Below the pieces are notes generated by a model. It was not told where the DNA came from, searched no databases, and saw only the letters and a list, made by a program, of their open reading frames with translations. Source: JBGVSA01 sp041807905 (GTDB lineage Bacteria; Pseudomonadota; Gammaproteobacteria; Burkholderiales; Rhodocyclaceae). From it: a stretch of DNA of 64,000 bases. The DNA is taken from contig NZ_JBGVSA010000022.1 in the NCBI RefSeq assembly GCF_041807905.1, forward strand, positions 1 through 64,000, written 5' to 3'. Positions within the stretch are counted from its first letter, which is position 1; every line of letters begins with the position of its first letter. Below, piece after piece: positions 35,751 to 44,651 of this stretch. The position numbers and the translations under genes were made by a program.

Positions 35751-35791
35751 GGCGCAAAGGTCGCGGAGCTTCATCGCGCGCCCTTTGCGCC
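35751..35791 (+). promoter_or_regulatory. Intercistronic hairpin between dnaK and dnaJ
   Basis: GGCGCAAAGG at 35751-35760 pairs with CCTTTGCGCC at 35782-35791; an inner CGCG/CGCG pair can extend the stem. It is followed by TTTGTG, a weak T tract. It may act as a partial terminator or mRNA-stability element that lowers dnaJ relative to dnaK. Confidence 0.55.
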
Positions 35792-35813
35792 TTTGTGCTG
35801 AGGACAACAACAG

Positions 35814-36959
35814 ATGGCAAAACGGGATTACTACGAAGTCCTCGGTGTCAATCGCGACACTTCGGACGAAGACATCAAGAAGGCCTACCGCAAGCTGGCC
35901 ATGAAGTACCACCCGGACCGCAATCCGGACTCGAAGGACGCCGAAGAGAAATTCAAGGAAGCCAAGGAAGCCTACGAAGTCCTCTCCGACGAACAGAAGC
36001 GCGCGGCCTATGACCGTTACGGTCATGCCGGCGTCGATCCTTCGATGGCGGGCGGCCCCGGTGGCTTCGGCGCGGGCGGCCAGGGCTTCGAAGGTTTCGC
36101 CGATGCTTTCGGCGGCATCTTCGACGAAATCTTCGGCGGCCGTGGTGGTGGCGGTGGCGGCGGCGGTCCGCGCGTCTATCGCGGAGCTGACCTGCGCTAC
36201 AACCTCGAGATTTCGCTCGAGGAAGCCGCTCGCGGCGTCGAAAAGACCATCCGCATTCCCGTCCTCGAAGAGTGCGAGACCTGCCACGGCTCGGGCGCCA
36301 AGCCGGGTACGCAACCCAAGACCTGTACCACCTGCGGCGGCGCCGGCCAGGTGCGCATGCAGCAGGGTTTCTTCTCGGTGCAGCAGACCTGCCCCAAGTG
36401 CCACGGCAGCGGAACGGTCATCTCCGATCCGTGCAAGACCTGCGGCGGCGCGGGGCGCGTGAAGAAGCAGAAGACGCTGGAAGTGAAAATCCCCGCCGGT
36501 ATCGACGACGGCATGCGCCTGCGTCATGCCGGCCACGGCGAAGCGGGCGTCAATGGCGGCCCCGCGGGCGACCTGTACGTCGAAATCCACGTGCGCAAGC
36601 ATGCGGTCTTCGAGCGCGATGGCGACGATCTGCATTGCGAAATGCCGATCAGCTTCGCCACATCGGCACTCGGCGGCGAAATCCAGATCCCCACGCTCGA
36701 TGGCGTGGCCGCGATCAAGATCCCGGCCGAGACGCAGACCGGCAAGGTCTTCCGCCTGCGCGGCAAGGGGATCAAGAACGTCCGCGGCTCCGGCCACGGC
36801 GACCTGATGTGTCACGTCGTGGTCGAAACGCCGGTGCACCTGACCGATCGGCAGAAAGAAATCCTGCGCGAGTTCGACACCATCAGCCAAAGCAATGCGG
36901 GCCAAAACCCGCGCGCCAAGAGCTGGATGGACAAGGTGCGCGATTTCTTCAACGACTGA
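35814..36959 (+). CDS. dnaJ: Chaperone DnaJ (Hsp40)
   Basis: 381 residues. The J domain has YHPDRNPDS with the essential HPD, followed by a Gly/Phe-rich linker with a Gly-only stretch near residues 110-120. Four zinc-binding CxxCxGxG-type repeats follow (ECETCHGSG, TCTTCGGAG, TCPKCHGSG, PCKTCGGAG) and then the C-terminal client-binding domains. It stimulates DnaK ATPase and delivers substrates. It is the last gene of the cluster and ends at a terminator. Confidence 0.97.
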   Translation: MAKRDYYEVLGVNRDTSDEDIKKAYRKLAMKYHPDRNPDSKDAEEKFKEAKEAYEVLSDEQKRAAYDRYGHAGVDPSMAGGPGGFGAGGQGFEGFADAFGGIFDEIFGGRGGGGGGGGPRVYRGADLRYNLEISLEEAARGVEKTIRIPVLEECETCHGSGAKPGTQPKTCTTCGGAGQVRMQQGFFSVQQTCPKCHGSGTVISDPCKTCGGAGRVKKQKTLEVKIPAGIDDGMRLRHAGHGEAGVNGGPAGDLYVEIHVRKHAVFERDGDDLHCEMPISFATSALGGEIQIPTLDGVAAIKIPAETQTGKVFRLRGKGIKNVRGSGHGDLMCHVVVETPVHLTDRQKEILREFDTISQSNAGQNPRAKSWMDKVRDFFND

Positions 36960-36980
36960 TCGCTACCGCTCGAGCAACGA

Positions 36981-37004
36981 CAAAGGCCGCTTTCGCGGCC
37001 TTTG
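36981..37004. terminator. Intrinsic terminator after dnaJ
   Basis: A 10-bp stem CAAAGGCCGC / GCGGCCTTTG with a TTTC loop, 21 bases past the dnaJ stop and 23 bases before the stop of the convergent membrane-protein gene. Confidence 0.75.
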
Positions 37005-37027
37005 TTCTGTCCACCAGGCGAGCACGC

Positions 37028-38518
37028 CTACTCCGCCACGCGCTCCACCGCCCATTGATTGCCATCGCCCACGCTGCGCGTCAGGCGGAACTCACGCGCG
37101 TCCGCTCGCGGCGGCGACTCGAACCATCCCGCGATCGCGGTTTCGTTCGGGACGGAGACGTTCTTCTGGATAGCCTGATAGATCAGGTTTCCGTTAATGA
37201 AGATCGGCAAGTTCTCAATGTGGACAATGTCGCCATCCCGGACCTCGTTCATCAAACCGTTTCGCAGCGCCGCCACAAGCGAATCGCGCGGGGCGCGGTA
37301 GAAGGCATCGAGACGGACTGACTGCTGCATGTTCATGACCCAGTTCAACGACGCGTAGAGCGCCAGCGGAAGAGCCACTGCAATCCCGAGTCGGCGCGCC
37401 GCTGGCGGAATGGTGCGATCGAGCAAGGCCGCGCCGATGAAAGCCAGACCGAAATACTCGTAATAAACCGGAATGTGGGCCGCCCCCCAGGAGAGACTCG
37501 CCTGGTATTTGGCCGAAATTGCGATCAGTGCGGGCGGGATGAACAGCAGGAGCGCAGCACCGAAAACCGCCTCGCGGGGCCAGCGCTGCATTGCAGTCGT
37601 CCGCGACGTCACAAGGAACAATGCCGCCCACACGACTGCAATCGCCCACGCCAGCCAACTGCCGGCCGCCAGTCTGACAAGCGCCGCTGGGGACAATTGA
37701 TTGTGGCCGTCCAAGGCATAGAAGCTCCCGGGAAAGGCTGCGACGAACTGCTTCAGGTATGTTGGGGGGATGGCAGAAACCTGGCCGAACTGTGAGCCGC
37801 CGTAGATGTTGGTTGCCATGTGTTTGGCGAACAGATTGGCTGCCACGAAGCACGCGAAGGGCACGAGGATCACCAGTAGATTGCGAGGCGAAACGCGCTT
37901 CGATGCCCATACGGCCGCCAACGCAATCGGCACATAGATCGCATTGAGCTCGTAACACAGCATCGACAGCGTCGCCAACAGCGAAGAGGCGATCAACCAG
38001 CCGGGCGAGTCGGTTTCGCGCCACTTCTGCAATCCCAACAGCGCCAGGGTCAGCATGATGCCAAGCACATGGCAGAAGGTAATGTACGCCGCGATGGGGT
38101 CATCGCTATTGCGTATCTGGAAGAGCGGAAAAAGAAGCAGCAGAAAGAACGCGACCAAGCGCTGCCCCACCCCCAGCCTGCGAAGAAGCACGACGGTCAC
38201 GCCGACATGGATGAGCAGCAGCCCAACGTCAAGGCAGCGCGCCAGCAAGGCATCGTGGATGTAATAGTAGAACCCGTAGGCCAGCGGCCAGCCGAGCAAT
38301 ACTCGGCCGTATTCAGTAAACCAGACATAAGCCACGCGCCCCGAAAACCACCAGACGTTTTCGTGGAAGCGATTCATGGCGCCCCAGGTCTGGCTGTTGA
38401 GCGAATCGTCGAACCAGAATCCGTTGCGCAGATACGGCAGCATCAGGATGACGAGCAGAAGGGCAGACGACGCAATAACGCCCCACCAACAAACAACGCG
38501 GATTCTCTCGGACGACAT
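37028..38518 (-). CDS. Polytopic membrane protein, GT-C/mannosyltransferase-like topology
   Basis: From ATG 38518 the protein has 496 residues with about eleven hydrophobic segments. A first periplasmic loop contains the acidic pair FDDSLNS directly after helix 1 (LRNGFWFDDSL), where GT-C glycosyltransferases place their catalytic Asp. The C-terminal about 80 residues are soluble. This topology suggests a lipid-linked sugar transferase or O-antigen type enzyme, but no defining motif is present and I give no specific function. Starts at 38569 and 38641 are also open. It is slightly more AT-rich than its neighbours. Confidence 0.7.
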   Translation of the reverse strand: MSSERIRVVCWWGVIASSALLLVILMLPYLRNGFWFDDSLNSQTWGAMNRFHENVWWFSGRVAYVWFTEYGRVLLGWPLAYGFYYYIHDALLARCLDVGLLLIHVGVTVVLLRRLGVGQRLVAFFLLLLFPLFQIRNSDDPIAAYITFCHVLGIMLTLALLGLQKWRETDSPGWLIASSLLATLSMLCYELNAIYVPIALAAVWASKRVSPRNLLVILVPFACFVAANLFAKHMATNIYGGSQFGQVSAIPPTYLKQFVAAFPGSFYALDGHNQLSPAALVRLAAGSWLAWAIAVVWAALFLVTSRTTAMQRWPREAVFGAALLLFIPPALIAISAKYQASLSWGAAHIPVYYEYFGLAFIGAALLDRTIPPAARRLGIAVALPLALYASLNWVMNMQQSVRLDAFYRAPRDSLVAALRNGLMNEVRDGDIVHIENLPIFINGNLIYQAIQKNVSVPNETAIAGWFESPPRADAREFRLTRSVGDGNQWAVERVAE

Positions 38519-38653
38519 GCGCGGCGGGACGGTGCGAAAGCTGGAGGGGGCATTATACGCAATTGACATCGATGCCAACGCAGGACTCAGCCGGACGCGC
38601 GACCAACCAAAAAAGAGCCGCGATTGCAGCCCTTCACACACAGACGGAAAGCT

Positions 38654-40567
38654 TCACATCACCTCGTTCTCCGCCCTCCACTGCGCCAGCGCCGCCAGCC
38701 GCATCGGCGCGTTGACCGCGCCGTATTGGTCGTACGCGCCACGGCGTTCGATGAATTCAAAGAAGAAGCGGTTGTCGAACGGCACGGTGTAGACGTGCAG
38801 AAATTCCCCCTGCGCATTGCGATCGTAGAGCACGTTGTAACTGCGCATCTGGTCGAGCAACTCGGGCGCGAGGTCGTAGCGCGCGGCGAGGTCGTCGTAG
38901 TAGTTGTCGGGCACTTCCAGCATTGGCGTGCCGGCTTCGAGCAAGGTCTTTGCGCAACGCAGGACGTCCGACACGGCGATGGCGATGTGATGCACACCCG
39001 CGCCGCCGAACACCGACACCGAACGGCCAGCCGCAGTGTTATGCCGATCGGATACGTTGAGCGAGTAACGCACCGCCTTGTCGGCGGATTCCATGGCACG
39101 ACTGCGGATGACGCCGAACGGATCGTTCATGACTGCGCTGGAAACGGCTTCCAGTCCGAGCACCGAGCGATAGAAAAGCACCCATGTGTCGAGCCCGCCG
39201 AGCGGCACGACCTGCGAGATGTGATCGATGCGCGCGCCTTGGGCGACACCTTCGTCCGGCGCAATGTCGAGAATGAAGTCCGCCTCGAACCCATGCGTGC
39301 CACCCTTGTGCACGTCGAAGAAATACACCAGGCTGCCATCCGGCGCGCGCACGGCGGGAATGGTCAGTTCGTTCGGCCCGATACGCCCTGCCACGCGCGT
39401 GCAGCCCAATGCTTCGGCGCGCGCCAGCGCGGCCACCGCGTCGCTCGTGGACAAGGCCACCGCGCAGGCCGAGGTGCCGTGCATCTCGAAATACGAGCGC
39501 GCGAAAGAGTCTTCTTCCAGGTTGAGCACGACCCGCACATCTCCCAACCCGAACAGCTCGACCTGCTTGGAGCGATGGCGGCCGATCTTGCGGAACCCGA
39601 TCACCGACAGGAATGCGCGTAGCCGATCCGCGGTGGCACGGTCGGCGGCGAACTCGATGAACGACCAGCCCTGCAATTCGGGAGCCGGCGGCAGATCGAT
39701 GAGCGGCACACGATGCACGGTCGGCGTTGCTGGCGCAGCTTCGCCAATCGGCGGCAGATGCAGCACGCGGTCTTCCAGCCACAACAGCGAGCGCATGGCA
39801 TCAGTGGCCGAGGCGCGCGCAGGTGCGGCGCGCAGGTCGTCGTTGAAGATCTCAAGCGAAAGCGGCCCCGCATAGCCCGATTGCAGGACGACGCGGGTAA
39901 ATTTGTCGACGTCAAACTGCCCCTGCCCCGGAAAGCATCGGTAATGACGGCTGTGCGAAAGCACGTCGGTATTCACCCAGGGCGCGTCGGCCAGTTGCAC
40001 GAAGAAGATCTTTTCGCCAGGGATTTTGGCGATCGGAAGATAGTCGTCTCGCAGCGCCAGGGTATGGAAGCTATCGAGAATGAGCCCGAAGTGCGGGTGG
40101 GCCACGCGTTCGACGATCGACCATGCCTGAGAGAAGCGATTGATGTGCGTGCCCCACGCCAGCGCTTCGAAGCCCACGCGCAGGCCACGCTTACCGGCAC
40201 GTTCGGCGAGCATGTGCATCTGCTCGGCGATCAGATCCATATCGCCGGAGGCGTCCGGCTGCGCGTTCGAGCACACCAGTACCATCGGCGCGCCCAGTTC
40301 GTGCATGAGGTCGAACTTGCGTTCAGCGCGGTCGATGTTGCGCAGCAACTGCGCGGGGCTGACGCCTTCAAAGTCGCGGAAGGGTTGGAACAGGTCGATC
40401 GACAGCCCCAGGTCTTCGGCGATGCGGCGTACGTCGGACGGCGTGCCGGAGAACTGCAGCAGGTCGTTTTCGAAGATTTCGACACCGTCGAAGCGCGCTG
40501 TGGCAATGGCCTCGAGCTTCTGGCGCAGCATGCCGGACAACGACACCGTGGCGATTGAGCGATGCAT
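38654..40567 (-). CDS. quiC: Bifunctional-type 3-dehydroshikimate dehydratase (QuiC, fused to HPPD-like domain)
   Basis: 637 residues. Residues 1-280 are an AP-endonuclease-2-like TIM barrel with the metal-site segments VGFEALAWGTHIN, LILDSFHTLAL, VQLADAPW and LSLEIFNDDL, as in QuiC/AsbF dehydratases. The C-terminal part is a vicinal-oxygen-chelate domain related to 4-hydroxyphenylpyruvate dioxygenase (GVHHIAIAVSDV, FFFEFIERRGAYDQYG). It turns 3-dehydroshikimate into protocatechuate. The fused HPPD-like half is typical for this QuiC class, and its own activity is unsettled. It lies nine bases after the dehydrogenase gene at the end of the TRAP operon. Confidence 0.92.
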   Translation of the reverse strand: MHRSIATVSLSGMLRQKLEAIATARFDGVEIFENDLLQFSGTPSDVRRIAEDLGLSIDLFQPFRDFEGVSPAQLLRNIDRAERKFDLMHELGAPMVLVCSNAQPDASGDMDLIAEQMHMLAERAGKRGLRVGFEALAWGTHINRFSQAWSIVERVAHPHFGLILDSFHTLALRDDYLPIAKIPGEKIFFVQLADAPWVNTDVLSHSRHYRCFPGQGQFDVDKFTRVVLQSGYAGPLSLEIFNDDLRAAPARASATDAMRSLLWLEDRVLHLPPIGEAAPATPTVHRVPLIDLPPAPELQGWSFIEFAADRATADRLRAFLSVIGFRKIGRHRSKQVELFGLGDVRVVLNLEEDSFARSYFEMHGTSACAVALSTSDAVAALARAEALGCTRVAGRIGPNELTIPAVRAPDGSLVYFFDVHKGGTHGFEADFILDIAPDEGVAQGARIDHISQVVPLGGLDTWVLFYRSVLGLEAVSSAVMNDPFGVIRSRAMESADKAVRYSLNVSDRHNTAAGRSVSVFGGAGVHHIAIAVSDVLRCAKTLLEAGTPMLEVPDNYYDDLAARYDLAPELLDQMRSYNVLYDRNAQGEFLHVYTVPFDNRFFFEFIERRGAYDQYGAVNAPMRLAALAQWRAENEVM

Positions 40568-40576
40568 GTGATGCTC

Positions 40577-41494
40577 CTACGCAGCGGCAACCGCCCCTTG
40601 CGCCAGCATGCGGCGGAAATGCGCCTCCATGCGTGCCGCGTCGGGCTTGATGCCAGTGAACAACTCGAATGCGCCCACCGCCTGCCACACCGCCATGCCG
40701 CCACCGTCGACAGTGCGGCAGCCGCGTGCACGCGCGATGCGCAGCAGCTCGGTTTCGATGGGGAAATACACGATGTCCGATACCCATAGCGACGGGTTGA
40801 TCAGTTCGGCGGGCAGCGGCAGACCCGGGCATTTGTCCATGCCGGTGGGTGTCGCGTGAATGAGACCGTCCGCCGCTCCCAGCGCATCGGCCACATCGGT
40901 ATTGGCTTCCACGCGCTGCGCGCCGTACAAACGCTGCAACGACTGGGCAAGTGCTTCAGCGCGTGCTGCATCGCGGTCGACAATGATCAGGTGCGCCACG
41001 CCCATGCGTAGCGCCGCATGGGCCACCGCGGCCCCCGCTCCGCCCGCGCCGAGCAGGACCACGCGCCCCAGCGGCACATTCGGTAGCGCACGCTTGAATG
41101 CCGTGGCAAAACCCGACCAGTCGGTGTTGTGGCCGGTCAGGTGCATGCCCCGGCACACCACGGTATTGACCGCACCCAGCTCGCGGGCGTCGTCCGACAA
41201 GGCATCCAGCAGCGGGATGACGGCCTGCTTGCACGGGTAGGTGATGTTCAGGCCGGCAAAGCCGATATAGCGCGCGGCATCGACCAGCGCCGGCAGGCGG
41301 GCGACGTCGCCCGCGCCGGTGTCCAGATCGATGAGCTGATAGTGCAGCCGAAGCCCATGCCAGCGGGCCTCTTCTTCATGCAGGCGCGGCGTCAGCGAGC
41401 GCTGGATGCCCGCGCCGATGAGGCCGACCAGGAGCTTGGGCGTCTCGACGCCCGGCGCCGCGACGCTCGATTCGTTTGTCATGGTTTCACTCAT
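40577..41494 (-). CDS. Shikimate/quinate dehydrogenase (AroE family, catabolic)
   Basis: 305 residues. The substrate domain shows GLNITYPCKQ with the catalytic Lys and GHNTDWSGF with the catalytic Asp; the Rossmann domain shows VVLLGAGGAGAAVAHAAL. Position between dctP and quiC shows a catabolic role: oxidation of shikimate to 3-dehydroshikimate, or of quinate to 3-dehydroquinate. The NAD-binding loop IIVDRDAARAEAL has an Asp after the second beta strand, which favours NAD over NADP, as in quinate/shikimate dehydrogenases of degradation. It is probably not the biosynthetic aroE. Confidence 0.88.
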   Translation of the reverse strand: MSETMTNESSVAAPGVETPKLLVGLIGAGIQRSLTPRLHEEEARWHGLRLHYQLIDLDTGAGDVARLPALVDAARYIGFAGLNITYPCKQAVIPLLDALSDDARELGAVNTVVCRGMHLTGHNTDWSGFATAFKRALPNVPLGRVVLLGAGGAGAAVAHAALRMGVAHLIIVDRDAARAEALAQSLQRLYGAQRVEANTDVADALGAADGLIHATPTGMDKCPGLPLPAELINPSLWVSDIVYFPIETELLRIARARGCRTVDGGGMAVWQAVGAFELFTGIKPDAARMEAHFRRMLAQGAVAAA

Positions 41495-41511
41495 GATCGG
41501 CCTGCGTCGGG

Positions 41512-42522
41512 TTATTTCTTGCGAGCCTTGGCGATCTCGGCGTTCAGTTCGCTGACGGAGGCTTCGCCGATGGTCTGCGCGGCCTTGGCCACGACCGGCT
41601 TCACCTTGTCGCGGAAACGCGCCATCTCGGCGGCCGACACTTCATTGACCTGCATGCCGTTCTTCTTGAGCGCGTCGATGGCGGACTGGTCCGAATCGCG
41701 CGACAGCTTGCGCTGGAACGCAGTGGCCTCGTTGGCAGCGTTGACGATGATCTTGCGTTCATCGGCGTTGAGCTGGTCCCATAGCTTCTTGCTGACGATC
41801 AGCGCTTGCGGGTTGTAGATGTGGCGCGTGATCGAAAAGTACTTCTGCACTTCGTAGAACTTGGAGGCGAGGATCGTCGTCGCCGGGTTCTCCTGTCCGT
41901 CGACCGCGTGTTGTTCGAGCGCGGTGTAGACCTCGGGGAACGGCATCGGCACGGCGTTGGCGCCCAGCGCGTTGAACATGTCGATGTACACCGGCGACTG
42001 CAGCACGCGCAGCTTGATGCCCTCCATGTCTTCGACCTTGGTGATCGGGCGTTTGTTGTTGGTCACGCTGCGAAAGCCGAGGTCCCAGTAGCCCAGGCCG
42101 ACGAGGCTTTTCTCCGGCAGCTTGTCGAACAGTTTCTTCCCGAACGGGCCATCGATGACGGCGTCGGCTTCTTGCGGGTTGTTGAAGAGAAACGGCAGAT
42201 CGAGCGCGGCGAACTCCTTCACCAGCCCCGACAGCAGACCGGCGTTGAGCACCGTCATCTCGACGGTCCCGCCCTGCAGCGCGGACACGGTCTGCAGATC
42301 GCCGCCCAGCGTGCCGCCAGCGAAGAGCTTGACCGCAATCTTGTTGCCGCTCTTCTGCGCCACCAGATCGGCGAACTTCTGCGCGCCCTGGCCTTGCGGG
42401 TGTTCTTTCTGGTTCTGGAACGCAAACTTGATGGTGTGCTCGCGCACCTGTGCGTGGGCCACGCCCAATTGCAGCAGCCCCGCCACCGCCATGCCGAAGC
42501 ACATTGCCTTGATGATCTTCAT
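41512..42522 (-). CDS. TRAP transporter substrate-binding protein (DctP)
   Basis: The start is ATG 42522 with GGAGGAGG upstream; the longer open frame overlaps dctM. 336 residues with a Sec signal (MCFGMAVAGLLQLGVAHA) and the DctP fold: FAFQNQKEHPQGQGAQKFADLV, LPFLFNNPQEADAVIDG, LRVLQSPVYIDMFNALGANAVPMPFPEVYTALEQ and DGQENP. The conserved Arg in KLRVLQS binds the substrate carboxylate. With dctQM and the two enzymes downstream, shikimate or quinate is the likely ligand. Confidence 0.92.
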   Translation of the reverse strand: MKIIKAMCFGMAVAGLLQLGVAHAQVREHTIKFAFQNQKEHPQGQGAQKFADLVAQKSGNKIAVKLFAGGTLGGDLQTVSALQGGTVEMTVLNAGLLSGLVKEFAALDLPFLFNNPQEADAVIDGPFGKKLFDKLPEKSLVGLGYWDLGFRSVTNNKRPITKVEDMEGIKLRVLQSPVYIDMFNALGANAVPMPFPEVYTALEQHAVDGQENPATTILASKFYEVQKYFSITRHIYNPQALIVSKKLWDQLNADERKIIVNAANEATAFQRKLSRDSDQSAIDALKKNGMQVNEVSAAEMARFRDKVKPVVAKAAQTIGEASVSELNAEIAKARKK

Positions 42523-42614
42523 TGCCGCCTCCTCCGTGGGAATCGATGCGCGCGTTTTGATGATGTGCGGACCGCCGCGCGCACCGGATCGGCGGCCCCG
42601 TTGAATGCGTGTGA

Positions 42615-43892
42615 CTAGAAGAACCAGCGCATGGGAACCGTGACGATCGACGGGAAGATCACCATCACGAACATGATGAGGAACTCGGCGATCATGAAAG
42701 GCAGCACGCCCTTGGTGACGTCGTCCATGGTGACCTTGCCGACCCCCGCCACCACGTTGAGTACCGTGCCCACCGGCGGCGTGATCAGGCCGATCGAGTT
42801 GTTGATGATGAACAGCACGCCGAAGTAGACCGGATCGATACCGGCGGCCTTGATGACCGGCATGAGCACCGGCGTCAGGATCAGGATCGTCGGCGTCATG
42901 TCCATCGCCGTGCCCACGACCATCACCAGCACCATGATCGCGATCATCAGCATCGTCGGGTTGTCGAGGAAAGGCTGCAGCAGATCGATCACCTTCGACG
43001 GCAGGTCGGCCACCGTGATGAGCCATGCCGACACCAGCGAGGCCGCCACCAGGAACATGACGATGGCGCTGGTGCGCGCGGCGACCACGAACACCTCCAT
43101 GATCTGGCGCAGGCTGATTTCGCGGTACACCAGTACCGACACGGTCAGCGCATAGACCGCTGCCACCACGGCGGCCTCGGTCGGCGTGAAGACTCCCATG
43201 CGCAGGCCCACGAGGATGATGATCGGCAGCATGAGCGCCCACAGCGATTCACGCAGCGTACGCATCACCTCGGCGCGCGTCTTGCGCGGCGGAATCTGCG
43301 TCTGCTCCTTGCGCGCCACCAGCCACCACGTGACCCACAGCGACAGGCCCATCAGCAGGCCCGGGACGATGCCGGCGAGGAACAACTTCGAGATCGACAC
43401 GTTGGCGGCGACACCGAACACGATGAAGCCAATGCTCGGCGGAATGACCGGACCGATCACGCCGGCCGCAGCAACGAGCCCCGCCGAACGCGCCTTGTCG
43501 TGCCCGGCGGCAGTCATCATCGGCAGCAGCAGCGCTGCAAGCGCGGCAGCGTCGGCCACGGCCGAACCGGAAAGAGCGGCGAGCAGGCACGCCGCGATGA
43601 TGGCAACGTAGCCCAGGCCACCCGGCACGTGCCCCACCAGGGCCATCGCCAGATTGACGATGCGACGCGACAGGCCGCCGACGTTCATGATCTCGCCGGC
43701 GAGGATGAAGAACGGCACGGCCAGCAGCGGGAAGCTGTCTGCACCGTTGATGACGTTCTGCGCGAGGATCTGCGCATCGAACATGTCCAGATGCACCATC
43801 AGCGCGACGCCGCACAGCAGCAACGCAAACGCGATGGGCACGCCCAGCGCCATCGTGCCAAGCAGCGAACCGAGGAAGACCGCGATCGTCAT
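42615..43892 (-). CDS. TRAP transporter large permease (DctM)
   Basis: 425 residues from ATG 43892 (GAGGAGC seven bases upstream). About twelve transmembrane helices with the DctM landmarks PLLAVPFFILAGEIMN, LSGSAVADAAALAALLLPMM, GVIGPVIPPSIGFIVFGV and LITPPVGTVLNVV. It is the sodium-driven channel subunit. It sits between dctQ and dctP, the usual QMP order. Confidence 0.94.
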   Translation of the reverse strand: MTIAVFLGSLLGTMALGVPIAFALLLCGVALMVHLDMFDAQILAQNVINGADSFPLLAVPFFILAGEIMNVGGLSRRIVNLAMALVGHVPGGLGYVAIIAACLLAALSGSAVADAAALAALLLPMMTAAGHDKARSAGLVAAAGVIGPVIPPSIGFIVFGVAANVSISKLFLAGIVPGLLMGLSLWVTWWLVARKEQTQIPPRKTRAEVMRTLRESLWALMLPIIILVGLRMGVFTPTEAAVVAAVYALTVSVLVYREISLRQIMEVFVVAARTSAIVMFLVAASLVSAWLITVADLPSKVIDLLQPFLDNPTMLMIAIMVLVMVVGTAMDMTPTILILTPVLMPVIKAAGIDPVYFGVLFIINNSIGLITPPVGTVLNVVAGVGKVTMDDVTKGVLPFMIAEFLIMFVMVIFPSIVTVPMRWFF

Positions 43893-43902
43893 GGCGTGCT
43901 CC

Positions 43903-44475
43903 TCAGGCCTTGCCGTGCGAGGCGAAGACGACGGGCGCGTCGCCGGAACCATGCGAGGCCGTCGGCGGCACCTCTTCGGATTCCTGCACCATCACGAGTT
44001 GCTCGTCGGACAGGCGATTGGTCATCAGCTTGATGAGGTCCAGCACCAGGATGATCGCGGCGCTCACCGCGAACACCACGCCCGAGGCGTAGAAGATCGC
44101 CACCGATGCGCCGGTAGTCGGCGCAGACACATCCCAGTTGATGCGTGCCTGCTGCAGGCTCCCCTGGAAGAGCAGCCAGCTCACGTACAGCATCAACAGG
44201 TGGCCGACGAACAAACAGAATTTCTTGCCGCCGCGTGGCAGGCGCCCCACCAGCACGTCGGTGCCGAGGTGAGCGTGATCGCGCAGCGCTGCGGTGGCGC
44301 CGAGGAAAGTGACCCACACGAACAACCAGCGCGAAACCTCGTCGGAGGTCGATATGCCGGAATTGAATGCGTAACGCAGAACCACGTTACCGAAGACCAA
44401 CACCACCATGATCGCCAGGAATATGGCGGACACGGCGTTGAGCAGGCGGCAGTAGCCCGCGATCAAACGATCCAT
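43903..44475 (-). CDS. TRAP transporter small permease (DctQ)
   Basis: 190 residues starting MDRLIAGYCRLLN, with AAGGAGACAG before ATG 44475. Four transmembrane helices and the DctQ motif RWLFVWVTFLGATAALRDHAHLG are clear. It pairs with DctM. It is the first structural gene after the promoter region holding the TetR-type palindrome. Confidence 0.92.
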   Translation of the reverse strand: MDRLIAGYCRLLNAVSAIFLAIMVVLVFGNVVLRYAFNSGISTSDEVSRWLFVWVTFLGATAALRDHAHLGTDVLVGRLPRGGKKFCLFVGHLLMLYVSWLLFQGSLQQARINWDVSAPTTGASVAIFYASGVVFAVSAAIILVLDLIKLMTNRLSDEQLVMVQESEEVPPTASHGSGDAPVVFASHGKA

Positions 44476-44545
44476 CTCTCTGTCTCCTTGGGTCATTCGC
44501 CCGTGCGGTCCGGATTCAGCCGCCGAGTCGTTTTTTGCAGAATGT

Positions 44546-44559
44546 ACGAACTAGTTCGT
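44546..44559. promoter_or_regulatory. TetR-type operator upstream of dctQ
   Basis: ACGAACTAGTTCGT is a perfect 14-bp palindrome, 70 bases upstream of the dctQ start and downstream of the tetR stop. Its size fits TetR/AcrR-family operators, and the neighbouring TetR protein is the obvious candidate to bind it. Confidence 0.65.
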
Positions 44560-44614
44560 TTTTGAAGTAATGGAATACGCGTACTTCCCCGCTGACACCC
44601 CCTTGTTGTTCGGT

Positions 44615-44636
44615 AATCGCGCAGATTTGCGCGATT
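44615..44636 (-). terminator. Hairpin 16 bases past the tetR stop
   Basis: A 9-bp stem AATCGCGCA / TGCGCGATT with a four-base loop. No T run follows on the minus strand, so termination would be weak; it may only separate tetR from the TRAP operon partly. Confidence 0.4.
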
Positions 44637-44651
44637 TCGTTCAGCGTGGCA

